From the NCBI RefSeq assembly GCF_001950325.1, contig NZ_BDJL01000001.1, positions 62,001 to 126,000 on the forward strand: a DNA stretch of 64,000 bases. The letters run 5' to 3'. Under the pieces are notes generated by a model. It made no database searches and had not been told where the DNA came from. It saw only the letters and a program-made list of their open reading frames with translations. Positions 1 to 6,307 of the stretch are shown piece after piece (the stretch's first letter is position 1; each line of letters starts with the position of its first letter). Both the position numbers and the translations under genes were made by a program. This stretch comes from Carboxydothermus islandicus. Lineage in GTDB: Bacteria; Bacillota; Z-2901; Carboxydothermales; Carboxydothermaceae.

Positions 1-31
1 AAAATCCCCCCAGCGTTGAGGGGGGAATTTT
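1..31 (-). terminator. Intrinsic terminator of the Cys-rich gene
   Basis: A CCCCCC/GGGGGG stem with a short loop is flanked by A- and T-runs. Read on the minus strand it directly follows the stop codon of the Cys-rich gene and ends in a run of Ts. It may be cut by the window edge. Confidence 0.7.
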
Positions 32-709
32 TTATGGGTTTCCGGTAACCTGCGGTGGCGGGCAGGAAGTGCATTCATTATACGGAGTATCGGGGTTATC
101 CTGACACCAGGATGGGCATTCGGTAGGTTCCACATAATCGGGGCATTCTCCTGCCGGAGGCCCTTCGCCGGGGGCGCAGAACTCGGGGGGACAAAGCGGT
201 AAGCATACCACGGCTTTGCAGTGCTTAAACGCCATAAATTCTTTTTCCACAATTACTCTGATGCGAACAACGGGAGAGCCCGTGCACAGCCCCTGACAGG
301 AACCGGTGGTATCCATTTCCACGGTGGCAAAAATTACATGGAGTTTAGTAGCGGTTGCACATTCTTCCTCACAGCAGTCACATTTGGCAACGATGCAGTC
401 GGTTTTAGCTAATGGTATGTTTACATCAAAATCAAATTGCTCGTCGGCAGTACCTACCTGGGTCTGGTTATCAAATTCGTAAAGTACCCTTACCCTGTAG
501 GTACCTTTAATGTTCATGCAGCCATTAACCTGTTGCACGGAAGTAATGTTTAAATCATAAACAATAGCTTTTAAAATACATGCGTCAATTGGAATGCAAT
601 TGCCGTTGGTGTCTTTACACAGGATATGGGTGTTGTGAAAGCACTTTATTCCTGACTCGGTAACCGCGTCCATGACCACCGGACAGCAGTTTACTTCAAT
701 CTGGCGCAT
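32..709 (-). CDS. Cysteine-rich spore coat-like protein
   Basis: A 225-aa protein without signal peptide or membrane segment. Cysteines occur as CC, CxC and CxCC clusters (NCCPVV near residue 8, KCDCCEEEC near residue 110), and the last 50 residues are rich in Pro and Cys. I do not recognise a named family; the composition is that of cross-linked spore-coat or exosporium proteins. An SD of AGGGAGG type lies upstream, and a good sigma-K-like promoter (754-782) drives it, which points to late mother-cell expression. The neighbours (microproteins, SipL-like protein) support a spore-envelope role. Function is inferred from composition, promoter and context only. Confidence 0.75.
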   Translation of the reverse strand: MRQIEVNCCPVVMDAVTESGIKCFHNTHILCKDTNGNCIPIDACILKAIVYDLNITSVQQVNGCMNIKGTYRVRVLYEFDNQTQVGTADEQFDFDVNIPLAKTDCIVAKCDCCEEECATATKLHVIFATVEMDTTGSCQGLCTGSPVVRIRVIVEKEFMAFKHCKAVVCLPLCPPEFCAPGEGPPAGECPDYVEPTECPSWCQDNPDTPYNECTSCPPPQVTGNP

Positions 710-753
710 GTGATTTCCTCCCTTCCAGAGCTTTTATTTGTTCGGTGCTATTG

Positions 754-782
754 TATAATATGAAGTTTTCAAGAAAAGGGTG
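754..782 (-). promoter_or_regulatory. Sigma-K-type promoter, minus strand
   Basis: Read on the minus strand: CACC (-35, consensus mACm), a 16-nt spacer, then CATATTATA (-10, consensus CATAnnnTA). It lies about 45 nt upstream of the Cys-rich gene start. It is back to back with the plus-strand copy at 792-820. Confidence 0.55.
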
Positions 783-791
783 CGAAAGTGA

Positions 792-820
792 AACCTTTAA
801 AAATTTTTTTTCATATTCTA
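792..820 (+). promoter_or_regulatory. Sigma-K-type promoter for microprotein 1
   Basis: AACC, a 16-nt spacer, then CATATTCTA. This is the mACm-N16-CATAnnnTA layout of mother-cell sigma-K promoters. The start codon at 849 follows 28 nt later, behind a strong SD. Confidence 0.55.
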
Positions 821-848
821 TAGCAAAGAGGAAAGGGAGGTGCAAAAC

Positions 849-935
849 ATGACTCAATGCCACCACCATCGTTGTGTTGCTGCTTTCCTGTTCCTTTTGC
901 TTCTCTTAGTATTACTAAATGAAGAATGCTGTTAG
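849..935 (+). CDS. Microprotein 1: 28-aa single-span membrane protein
   Basis: The protein has a short His/Cys head (CHHHRC), a 15-residue Phe/Leu/Val hydrophobic stretch, then the tail LLNEECC. The SD GGGAGG is 8-9 nt before ATG, so translation is likely. It shares its plan, hydrophobic span followed by a small acidic tail, with the genes at 1472, 1594, 1712 and 3002. The sigma-K-like promoter at 792-820 suggests synthesis in the sporulating mother cell. Function is unknown; a role on a forespore membrane, as for other sporulation microproteins, is inference. The His/Cys head could bind metal. Confidence 0.65.
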   Translation: MTQCHHHRCVAAFLFLLLLLVLLNEECC

Positions 936-960
936 ATCCGCCAGACCAGCGGTTTTTTAG

Positions 961-1344
961 CTACTTTCGGTGGTCTTCCTTTTTCCCCTCCTTTTCCGGG
1001 GGGAGTTCTTTTTTTGGGGGTTCGGAAGTTTGAGATAAAAAATTTGTCAAAAGGCTCATTAGAGCAGGATTTAAGTTCCCGCTGCTCCCACCTTTGCTCT
1101 GCATCATTGAGGTTAAAAGAGGAAGCAGGCTGGATAGCTCGCCGGAGGGTATAGAACCTGGAACTGCTCCTTGAAAGCTTATCGGGGAGATTCGGTGGAG
1201 AACGAGATTTGTTACCGCGGTAATATTCAGCAAGAGCATGGTGAGTAAAACTTTATCAGTATCAATTCCGCGTTTACTTTCAAGCTCAAGAAGGTAGAGC
1301 AAAGTATCGATTAAAGAGCCTCTACTTTCTTTTTCCTCTGCCAT
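961..1344 (-). CDS. Hypothetical protein, possibly spore-associated
   Basis: A 127-aa protein with an acidic start, an amphipathic first half (LLYLLELESKRGIDTDKVLL, then a hydrophobic stretch to about residue 50), a Gly/Ser-rich middle and a charged tail rich in Lys, Glu and Pro. I recognise no family. It lies antisense to and between the microprotein genes. The SD on its own strand (GAGGTGG before ATG) is good. I saw no sigma-K motif upstream, so its regulation is open. Confidence 0.6.
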   Translation of the reverse strand: MAEEKESRGSLIDTLLYLLELESKRGIDTDKVLLTMLLLNITAVTNLVLHRISPISFQGAVPGSIPSGELSSLLPLLTSMMQSKGGSSGNLNPALMSLLTNFLSQTSEPPKKELPPEKEGKKEDHRK

Positions 1345-1413
1345 TTTACCACCTCAACTTATCGGTGTCTTTTAAAAGCTTATGTTTTTAAAGATTATTT
1401 TAGAACTCATAGT

Positions 1414-1442
1414 AACCTAATTGCCCTCAAATTCATAAGTTA
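1414..1442 (+). promoter_or_regulatory. Sigma-K-type promoter for microproteins 2-4
   Basis: AACC, a 16-nt spacer and CATAAGTTA match mACm-N16-CATAnnnTA exactly. It lies 29 nt upstream of the ATG at 1472 and would transcribe the three tightly packed genes to 1807. Confidence 0.6.
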
Positions 1443-1471
1443 AATTAGACAGAGTAAAAGGAGGGACGCGG

Positions 1472-1594
1472 ATGTCGGTAATTGGGGGCAGCAAATGGTT
1501 CTTGTTTTTAATTCTCATCCTTTTAATTTTTGGTCTTAATGACCGTTATAGCGAGCAGGAAACTTATTCTACTGTGGAAAAGGAGGTAGTGTAA
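1472..1594 (+). CDS. Microprotein 2: 40-aa single-span membrane protein
   Basis: The protein has a short head ending in SKW, a hydrophobic span of about 13 residues (FLFLILILLIFG), then LNDR and a 17-residue polar tail rich in Glu, Thr and Val. The span and the LND element align with the other microproteins; the longer tail is unique to this copy. The SD AAGGAGG is ideally placed. Its stop overlaps the next start (TAATG), so the two are probably translationally coupled. Function unknown. Confidence 0.7.
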   Translation: MSVIGGSKWFLFLILILLIFGLNDRYSEQETYSTVEKEVV

Positions 1595-1671
1595 TGGGCA
1601 ATATGAAAAAGGGAATGGATTTCTTCTTTTTCCTGATTCTCATCCTCTTGCTTTTTGGCATGGAAGAGTAG
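1594..1671 (+). CDS. Microprotein 3: 25-aa single-span membrane protein
   Basis: A basic head (NMKKGMD) is followed by a Phe/Leu/Ile span and the terminal tetrapeptide GMEE. The head with two Lys followed by an acidic tail predicts an N-in, C-out orientation by the positive-inside rule. The SD AAAGGAGG lies inside the end of the preceding gene, and start and stop overlap. It is the closest relative of the copy at 1712. Confidence 0.7.
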   Translation: MGNMKKGMDFFFFLILILLLFGMEE

Positions 1672-1711
1672 TTAGTGAATTATTTTAAGGAGAGTGAAAG
1701 GAGGTCATTTT

Positions 1712-1807
1712 ATGGGATATAATTGTAATCATGACCATCATAAAAAACCAATGAACTTCTTATTATTCTTTCTTTTAATCCTCTTACTATTTGGAATGGA
1801 AGATTAA
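1712..1807 (+). CDS. Microprotein 4: 31-aa single-span membrane protein
   Basis: A polar head with Cys and three His (CNHDHHKK) leads into a 14-residue Leu/Phe/Ile span that ends with GMED. The His/Cys head recalls microprotein 1. A strong SD (AAAGGAGG) precedes ATG by 7 nt. It is the last gene of the 1472-1807 unit and is followed by a stem-loop at 1817-1846. Confidence 0.7.
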   Translation: MGYNCNHDHHKKPMNFLLFFLLILLLFGMED

Positions 1808-1816
1808 TCCTATTCT

Positions 1817-1846
1817 AAAGCCCTCCCTGGAGGGCTTTATTTATAA
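1817..1846 (+). terminator. Stem-loop terminator after microprotein 4
   Basis: AAAGCCCTCC pairs with GGAGGGCTTT around a very short loop, followed by a T-rich but interrupted tail. The imperfect U-tract may allow some read-through into the ferritin-like gene at 1870, for which I see no own promoter. Confidence 0.65.
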
Positions 1847-1869
1847 AAAAGAGGGAAGAAGGGGTAGAT

Positions 1870-2274
1870 ATGAACTTGGATAAACTTGTGGAAATGTTAG
1901 ATCAGGCTTTAAAAGATGAAAAAGAGGCGGAGCTTTTTTACACGGAAGTATTAAAAGCGACTAACGATTATCTGGTGCGGGAAGCTTTTGTCGAGGCAAG
2001 ACACGATGAGCGGGAACATATTGTAAAAATTTCCGATTTATACCGTGACCTGACGGGTAAAAGCCCGGTGATTACCGGAGTTTTGCCGGGGAAAGTGACC
2101 AATATTAAAGAAGCGGTGCAAAAGGCAATCAAAGGGGAAGAAGCGGCAATAAGGGATTATTTAGAGATTATAAATTATTCCACTTTAGAAAAGGTGGACC
2201 GGGTAATTTATGAAATTAGAAATGACGAAATAGTACACCTGGAAAAATTTCAAGCCCTCTACAATACCCTTTAA
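1870..2274 (+). CDS. Ferritin-like / rubrerythrin-type diiron protein
   Basis: A 134-aa all-helical protein. Glu/His pairs sit as in a four-helix diiron bundle: EKEAELFY near residue 20, EARHDEREH near 45, KGEEAAIRDY near 90 and EIRNDEIVH near 120. It lacks a rubredoxin domain, unlike the rubrerythrin at 5610. Small ferritin-like proteins of this type are common among Clostridia, and some are spore-coat components (CotJC-like or YhjR-like). The position between microprotein genes supports a spore link, but catalytic activity and substrate cannot be told from sequence. Confidence 0.75.
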   Translation: MNLDKLVEMLDQALKDEKEAELFYTEVLKATNDYLVREAFVEARHDEREHIVKISDLYRDLTGKSPVITGVLPGKVTNIKEAVQKAIKGEEAAIRDYLEIINYSTLEKVDRVIYEIRNDEIVHLEKFQALYNTL

Positions 2275-2283
2275 AAAAATATG

Positions 2284-2323
2284 ACCCTCTCAAATTCCGG
2301 GCAGGGAATTGAGAGGGTTTTTA
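2284..2323. terminator. Bidirectional terminator
   Basis: CCCTCTCAA with ATTCC pairs with GGAATTGAGAGGG with one bulge, followed by TTTTTATTT on the plus strand and preceded by an A-rich run. It lies between the convergent genes 1870-2274 and 2325-2615 and can serve both. Confidence 0.75.
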
Positions 2324-2324
2324 T

Positions 2325-2615
2325 TTAGCCAAAGAGGTTAAAAAGATTGCTTAATGGAGAGTTTGAAAGATTTTTCTCTATCTCTTCGGCAATTATCTTT
2401 TGAGCTCTTTTGGCGGCTAAATTAAAGGTTTCTTTTAATAGCCGTTCAAGATAATCCACTTTTTCCTCTTTAAAAAGGGCAGGATTTATTTTTATTTCCA
2501 TAACTTCCATAAGGCCGTTTAAAACTATTTTAACTCCGCCGCCGGGGCTTACCGTTTCAATTTTTTTGGCTAAAAGTTCCTTTTTACCCTGGGCTAAAAG
2601 TTTATCCAGGTCCAA
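2325..2615 (-). CDS. YbaB/EbfC-family nucleoid-associated protein paralog
   Basis: The middle (GGGVKIVLNGLMEVMEIKI) and the C-terminal helix (LLKETFNLAAKRAQKI) follow the YbaB/EbfC pattern, a small dimeric DNA-binding family usually encoded between dnaX and recR. I place the start at TTG 2615, about 96 aa, because an AGGAGG lies 8 nt before it; an ATG at 2657 is possible but has no SD. The location in a spore gene cluster rather than beside dnaX suggests a second, specialised copy. It is divergent from the sigma-K-type promoter at 2672. Confidence 0.7.
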   Translation of the reverse strand: MDLDKLLAQGKKELLAKKIETVSPGGGVKIVLNGLMEVMEIKINPALFKEEKVDYLERLLKETFNLAAKRAQKIIAEEIEKNLSNSPLSNLFNLFG

Positions 2616-2671
2616 TTTTTCCACCTCCTGTTTACCCTTTAATACCATATTATGCAAAAGAGCAGGAAAAG

Positions 2672-2700
2672 AACCCTAACTTTTACTTATTCATATTTTA
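2672..2700 (+). promoter_or_regulatory. Sigma-K-type promoter for 2718 and 3002
   Basis: AACC, a 16-nt spacer and CATATTTTA: the same layout as at 792 and 1414. It ends 17 nt before the start codon at 2718. Confidence 0.6.
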
Positions 2701-2717
2701 ATAGTGGGGGTGAAGTT

Positions 2718-2966
2718 ATGGAGGAGACGGTAAAGGCTCTGCCGGAACAGGCAGCGTTTAATTTTGTCTCAAATAAAAACTTAAAAATTCTTTTAATCAT
2801 TGTAGTTTTAATTGCCCTATCGGAAGATATGGACCGGCACATAAGGTCGGTAAGCTTTACGTTAGATACGGTAAAGAAAACTTTATCAACGATAAGCTTT
2901 ACCATATCCAATCTACGGGAAATCCTGGAGTATAAGCCGGACAGTAACCCCGAAGGAGTTAATTGA
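2718..2966 (+). CDS. 82-aa membrane protein with microprotein-like span
   Basis: I chose ATG 2718 because GGGGGTG lies just before it and the sigma-K-like -10 ends at 2700, which excludes the upstream start at 2652. Residues about 22-37 form a hydrophobic span ending in LSED, like the LNED/GMED ends of the microproteins. A Ser/Thr-rich amphipathic region with heptad-like spacing follows. It may be an extended member of the microprotein family. It is followed by microprotein 5 after 35 nt. Function unknown. Confidence 0.65.
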   Translation: MEETVKALPEQAAFNFVSNKNLKILLIIVVLIALSEDMDRHIRSVSFTLDTVKKTLSTISFTISNLREILEYKPDSNPEGVN

Positions 2967-3001
2967 ATATTATAAGGTAGAAACCAAAAGGAGGGAGAAA
3001 G

Positions 3002-3076
3002 ATGAGCTGGAAAAATAACGAATGGATGTTTTTCTTCCTGTTCATTTTAGTCCTCTTCGTATTGAATGAAGACTAA
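3002..3076 (+). CDS. Microprotein 5: 24-aa single-span membrane protein
   Basis: The head SWKNNEW is followed by a Phe/Leu/Val span ending in the acidic tail LNED. The SD AAAGGAGGG is strong. It lies in the same transcription unit as 2718-2966 and is followed by a clear terminator. It is the fifth tiny protein of this plan within 2.2 kb. Confidence 0.7.
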   Translation: MSWKNNEWMFFFLFILVLFVLNED

Positions 3077-3077
3077 C

Positions 3078-3110
3078 TTTAAAGCCCGCCGCTCCGGCGG
3101 GTTTTAAAGT
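3078..3110 (+). terminator. Terminator after microprotein 5
   Basis: ACTTTAAA-CCCGCC and GGCGGG-TTTTAAAGT form a long stem around GCTCC, with a T-run in the descending arm. Its sequence is symmetric enough to work in both directions. Confidence 0.75.
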
Positions 3111-3175
3111 ATAAAGATAGGGACAGTCCCCTTTTTTATACTTAAAGTATAATTTTAGGGACTGTCCCCAAATTG
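3111..3175. repeat. REP-like GGGACAGTCCC element, copy 1
   Basis: GGGACAGTCCC (3120-3130), 6 nt, the palindrome TATACTTAAAGTATA (3137-3151), then GGGACTGTCCC (3158-3168). The two outer arms are inverted repeats, and each is itself nearly palindromic. The same first arm, 6-nt spacer and 15-mer recur at 36926-36957. Both copies lie at the stop codon of a gene. The layout recalls REP sequences mobilised by Y1-type transposases, but none is encoded in the window. Confidence 0.8.
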
Positions 3176-3730
3176 CTACTTGCCGCAGAAGTGCTGAACC
3201 CAGAGCTTGCCGTATCGGCCTCCGCTGACCGAAGCTACCCCGATATGGGTGTAGCGGGGGTCTAAGATATTGGCCCGGTGGGTGGGGCTGTTCATTAAGG
3301 CAGTAAAAGCCCGATCCACCGTTGAGTTTTGCGCTAAGTTTTCCCCCCCAATCCAACGGTAATCTTTAATGCCATAAGCTATCATCATGGTGGAAGGTTT
3401 ACCGTAGGTGGGAGAGATGTGGCCAAAGTAACCGAGTTTGGCCATATCTTCGGCTTTGAGCCGGGCGGTTTGTACCAATCTTGGGTCCAACGTTAAAGGT
3501 TTAAGGCCATTTTTTATCCGGGCCTGATTGGTTAGTTCTAAGAATCTTTTTTCATCAGCGGTCAGCACTATTCCCTGAGGATTGGTAGCAACTGAGGCAG
3601 AAGGTCCAGAAGTAACCGCAGGAGTTGTTTTTGGTACGAGTACAATATTCAAGGTATAAGCAGAAACGGGAATAAGGGTGGCTCCTAAAAGAAAAAGCGC
3701 AAGCAAGGTAATAGTGATAAATTTTTTCAT
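3176..3730 (-). CDS. Secreted CAP/SCP-domain protein (YkwD-like)
   Basis: A 184-aa protein with a signal peptide (KK, hydrophobic core, cleavage after VSA near residue 24) and a CAP domain from about residue 60 to the end. Family motifs include LTNQARIKNGL, FGHISPT with a conserved His, GGENLA, and NSPTHRANILDP. Bacterial CAP proteins of this kind (YkwD, SafA-region proteins) are extracytoplasmic and often sporulation-linked; their biochemical activity is not settled. It is divergent from the SipL-like gene. The start is set by GAGGGG before ATG. Confidence 0.85.
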   Translation of the reverse strand: MKKFITITLLALFLLGATLIPVSAYTLNIVLVPKTTPAVTSGPSASVATNPQGIVLTADEKRFLELTNQARIKNGLKPLTLDPRLVQTARLKAEDMAKLGYFGHISPTYGKPSTMMIAYGIKDYRWIGGENLAQNSTVDRAFTALMNSPTHRANILDPRYTHIGVASVSGGRYGKLWVQHFCGK

Positions 3731-3796
3731 GTTACCCCTCCTTGTCTTAATTATAAAAGATAAAAAAGATTATATTAATCCATAAAATTCTGGAAA

Positions 3797-3825
3797 AACG
3801 TCTTTAGCCGCAAAATCATACTATA
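3797..3825 (+). promoter_or_regulatory. Sporulation-type promoter for the SipL-like gene
   Basis: AACG, a 16-nt spacer, then CATACTATA. The -10 fits both sigma-E (CATACAAT-like) and sigma-K (CATAnnnTA); the -35 differs from mACm at one base. It lies 27 nt upstream of the start codon. Confidence 0.45.
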
Positions 3826-3851
3826 AATTAAGAAAAGAAGGAGGTGAAAAA

Positions 3852-5357
3852 ATGGATATTTTAAAAGAGCAGTTAAAGGTCAACATTTTGGTGGGGGAAG
3901 CGGAAAAAGAGCTAAAATTAATGAGCGTGATGGAGCTGCCTTTCTACTTACCGCCAATAGAAAAAATAATAAGAGCCTATGCTGAATGTAAAATTCAAAA
4001 GGTTATGGTGGAAAAGGACAAGGTAAGGATTAATGGGGTTGTAACCGTTCATATCTACTACTCCGCTCAAAACCGGCACGATAAAGTTTTCCATTATGAA
4101 AAAAATCTACCTTTTGAGGATTTACTGGATTTACCCGGGGTAAGCCCGGGAGATCTGGTGAAAGCAACTTCGGAGGTCGTAAATTTTAAAGCGACTATAA
4201 TCGACCAGGGGGAAAAGTTTTCGGTAGAAGTTACTCTTAAAAATAAGGTGCGGGCGGTTAAAACTACCGTCTTGGAGGTGGTAACCGATGCACCGGATAA
4301 TTTACTTCCGGAAAAGACTTTAATTAAAGTAGATGCAGTAATAGGGATGGGGGAAAAGGAAAAATCGTATCAAAGCCGGGTTAAAATCCCCAAAGATAAA
4401 CCGGATATAGATGGCATTTCAAGTATTACCGGGGAGTTTCGGGCTAAATCGGCGAGAACTTTAGCCGGAAAAGTGGTGGTAGAAGGAGAGATTGAAGCCA
4501 AGGTAACTTATTACCATGAGGATTCCGAATGTACGGTTCGTTTTACCATTCCCGTATTTGAATTTGTCGAAGTGCCATTGGCCGAAGAAGGGATGATGGG
4601 TGAGGTAAACGGTGAAGTTTTAGAGATTAAAGCGGTAAAAATTAGCAATCGGGAGCTTAGAATTGAAGTAAGGTTAAAACTTTTAGCCCAGGCCTTAATG
4701 GAAAAACAAATAAGAGTAGTAACCAAACTCACCGGTGCCGAATACACCACTACAAAGCTCTTAGCCGAAAGAGTGGTGGGTGAAAATACCGCCCAGACTA
4801 CCGCTCAAAAAGAACGGAAACTTGATGGGGAGGTAAAAATCCTGCAAATCCACCAGGAAAAAGCCGTGGTGAAAACTTCGCGCTTAACCGATGGAGAGGT
4901 TGAAATTCAAGGGGAAGCAATGCTTGGGGTCATGTATTTGCCAGAAGGTTCGGAGGAAATCCGCCATCTTGATTTAAACGTACCCTTTAAACTTACGGTG
5001 AGCATTCCCGGAGCCAAACCCGGCCAAAATCTTTATACCTGGCCGAAGGTGGAATACGCCAGTGTAAAAGTGAGCGAGCATTGCACCCTTCAAGCGGAAG
5101 TAGTGGTCCGGGTAAGAACAAAAGTTACGGAAACCGTATCCCAGGTTGTTGTAACGGAAGTAGGAGAGGTGGCCGGAATGCCTCCGGAAACGATGGAGTA
5201 CGTAATAAAGCCCGGTGATACTTTTTATAAAATAGCCAAGAAAATCGGCGTACCGGTGGAAGAAATTATAAAATTAAATCCTGGGAAAGATCCGCAAAAG
5301 CTAATGCCCGGTGATGTTATCTTACTGCCGGTAAGCCCGGGCCCGCCGCTGGGATAA
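3852..5357 (+). CDS. SipL-like spore envelope protein (DUF3794 repeats, LysM)
   Basis: A 501-aa soluble protein. Beta-rich DUF3794-type modules cover about residues 20-440 in three approximate copies (segments with VKVNILVGE-, VKIPKDKPDI- and VVKTSRLTDG-like starts), and a LysM domain closes it (EYVIKPGDTFYKIAKKIGVP near 453 to 498). This architecture is that of SipL, which in Clostridioides difficile binds SpoIVA and is needed for coat assembly. Here the LysM could attach the basement layer to cortex or to SpoIVA. The strong SD GGAGGTG sets the start. A long hairpin terminator follows. Confidence 0.85.
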   Translation: MDILKEQLKVNILVGEAEKELKLMSVMELPFYLPPIEKIIRAYAECKIQKVMVEKDKVRINGVVTVHIYYSAQNRHDKVFHYEKNLPFEDLLDLPGVSPGDLVKATSEVVNFKATIIDQGEKFSVEVTLKNKVRAVKTTVLEVVTDAPDNLLPEKTLIKVDAVIGMGEKEKSYQSRVKIPKDKPDIDGISSITGEFRAKSARTLAGKVVVEGEIEAKVTYYHEDSECTVRFTIPVFEFVEVPLAEEGMMGEVNGEVLEIKAVKISNRELRIEVRLKLLAQALMEKQIRVVTKLTGAEYTTTKLLAERVVGENTAQTTAQKERKLDGEVKILQIHQEKAVVKTSRLTDGEVEIQGEAMLGVMYLPEGSEEIRHLDLNVPFKLTVSIPGAKPGQNLYTWPKVEYASVKVSEHCTLQAEVVVRVRTKVTETVSQVVVTEVGEVAGMPPETMEYVIKPGDTFYKIAKKIGVPVEEIIKLNPGKDPQKLMPGDVILLPVSPGPPLG

Positions 5358-5362
5358 ATTTT

Positions 5363-5440
5363 AAAGCGGGCGGAAATCCCGGTTTCGCCTAAGGGGCTTC
5401 CTCAACGAAACGGTTGGGATTTCTTCCCGCTTTATTTATA
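5363..5440 (+). terminator. Long hairpin terminator after the SipL-like gene
   Basis: Three stacked stem segments pair: AAAGCGGG/CCCGCTTT, GAAATCCC/GGGATTTC and GTTTCG/CGAAAC, 22 base pairs in all around a loop near 5388-5405. A T-rich tail follows. Confidence 0.75.
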
Positions 5441-5504
5441 GTTTTATTTGCAGATAAAAAATTTATGCTGACGAAAAAATGTTGAAAAATTTACTAAAAT
5501 TGCA

Positions 5505-5532
5505 GCATTTAGTAATAATTATTATTAAATGC
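5505..5532. promoter_or_regulatory. 28-bp near-perfect palindromic operator
   Basis: GCATTTA at each end in inverted orientation flanks the perfect 12-mer TAATAATTATTA; 26 of 28 positions are symmetric. It lies immediately upstream of the -35 of the rubrerythrin promoter. The A/T-rich dyad resembles Fur/PerR-type boxes, which fits peroxide- or iron-controlled expression of the cluster, though it is not an exact PerR box. Confidence 0.7.
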
Positions 5533-5543
5533 ATTGATTTTCA

Positions 5544-5572
5544 TTGATTTTTAGGCGTGAGATTAATATAAT
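5544..5572 (+). promoter_or_regulatory. Sigma-A promoter of the rubrerythrin cluster
   Basis: TTGATT, a 17-nt spacer and a perfect TATAAT. Transcription would begin near 5579, which excludes any start codon upstream and fits ATG 5610 with AAGGGAGG before it. Confidence 0.75.
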
Positions 5573-5609
5573 GAAATTAACAAAATTTTCCCTAAGGGAG
5601 GTATTGAAA

Positions 5610-6131
5610 ATGGGTAAAACCAGGGATAATTTACTGGCGGCTTTTGCCGGTGAGAGTCAGGCGCGCAATAAGTATACTTTTTTTGCAGCGGTAGCCAAAA
5701 AGGAAGGATTAATTGAGATAGCCAAGTTTTTTGAAGAGACCGCCCAAAACGAAAAAGAGCACGCCGAACAGCTTTTTAAGCTTTTAGGGGCTTTAGGGGA
5801 TACTGCAGCAAACTTAAAAGCGGCCATGGAAGGTGAAACTTACGAATACGCCGATATGTATCCGGAATTTGCTAAAATTGCCCGGGAAGAAGGGGAGATT
5901 GAGGCGGCAGAGCTTTTTGAAAGGCTTGCGACTATTGAGAAGTTTCATGCCGAACGGTATCAAAAGCTTTTAGAAATGGTAACGCAGGGAAAACTTTTAA
6001 AACGGGATGCGGCAATTCGCTGGCAGTGCAGTGAATGTGGCTTTATCGTAGAAGGTACGGAGCCGCCGGAAGTCTGCCCGGTTTGCAAACACGCTAAAGG
6101 CTATTATATGCCTTTAAGTGAAAACTATTAA
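5610..6131 (+). CDS. rbr: Rubrerythrin
   Basis: A 173-aa protein with an N-terminal ferritin-like diiron domain (AAFAGESQARNKY, EETAQNEKEHAEQL, EEGEIEAAELFE, EKFHAERY) and a C-terminal rubredoxin-like Fe(Cys)4 domain (CSECG near 141, CPVC near 158). Rubrerythrins reduce hydrogen peroxide to water in anaerobes, with electrons from NADH via rubredoxin. The partner proteins are encoded downstream (rubredoxin at 7942, oxidoreductase at 6794). The start follows the mapped promoter and SD. It is first in a cluster controlled by the palindrome at 5505. Confidence 0.95.
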   Translation: MGKTRDNLLAAFAGESQARNKYTFFAAVAKKEGLIEIAKFFEETAQNEKEHAEQLFKLLGALGDTAANLKAAMEGETYEYADMYPEFAKIAREEGEIEAAELFERLATIEKFHAERYQKLLEMVTQGKLLKRDAAIRWQCSECGFIVEGTEPPEVCPVCKHAKGYYMPLSENY

Positions 6132-6135
6132 TAAT

Positions 6136-6193
6136 GGTGGTAAGTGACCTTTTGGAAATTAGAAGTTGGAAATTGGAAGATAGAAAATGAAAA
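6136..6193. repeat. Heptad repeat tract (both families)
   Basis: Two units of the GGTGGTA/AGTGACC type are followed by six consecutive 7-nt units: TTGGAAA, TTAGAAG, TTGGAAA, TTGGAAG, ATAGAAA, ATGAAAA. It lies between rubrerythrin and the next gene. Related tracts occur at 6642, 8152, 44139, 44954, 57634, 58088 and 59790. Confidence 0.75.
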
Positions 6194-6307
6194 ACTTATA
6201 AAGCTAATTTATATAACATTAAATCTATTTTATTCAAACCTCCAAAATCTAATTTCTTACTCTAAAAAGTTCCGTCTTATGAATTTAATTAAAAGGAGGT
6301 ATATCAA

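Noticed and set aside
221-412. Plus-strand open frame opposite the Cys-rich gene
   Set aside because: No SD, low-complexity translation, opposite a better-supported gene.
32-709. Cys-rich protein as a metallothionein or ferredoxin
   Set aside because: At 225 aa it is too long for a metallothionein, and no CxxCxxC cluster pattern of ferredoxins occurs.
5544-5609. Upstream start for rubrerythrin
   Set aside because: The TTGATT-17-TATAAT promoter lies inside this stretch, so it cannot be translated from that promoter; the SD is before 5610.
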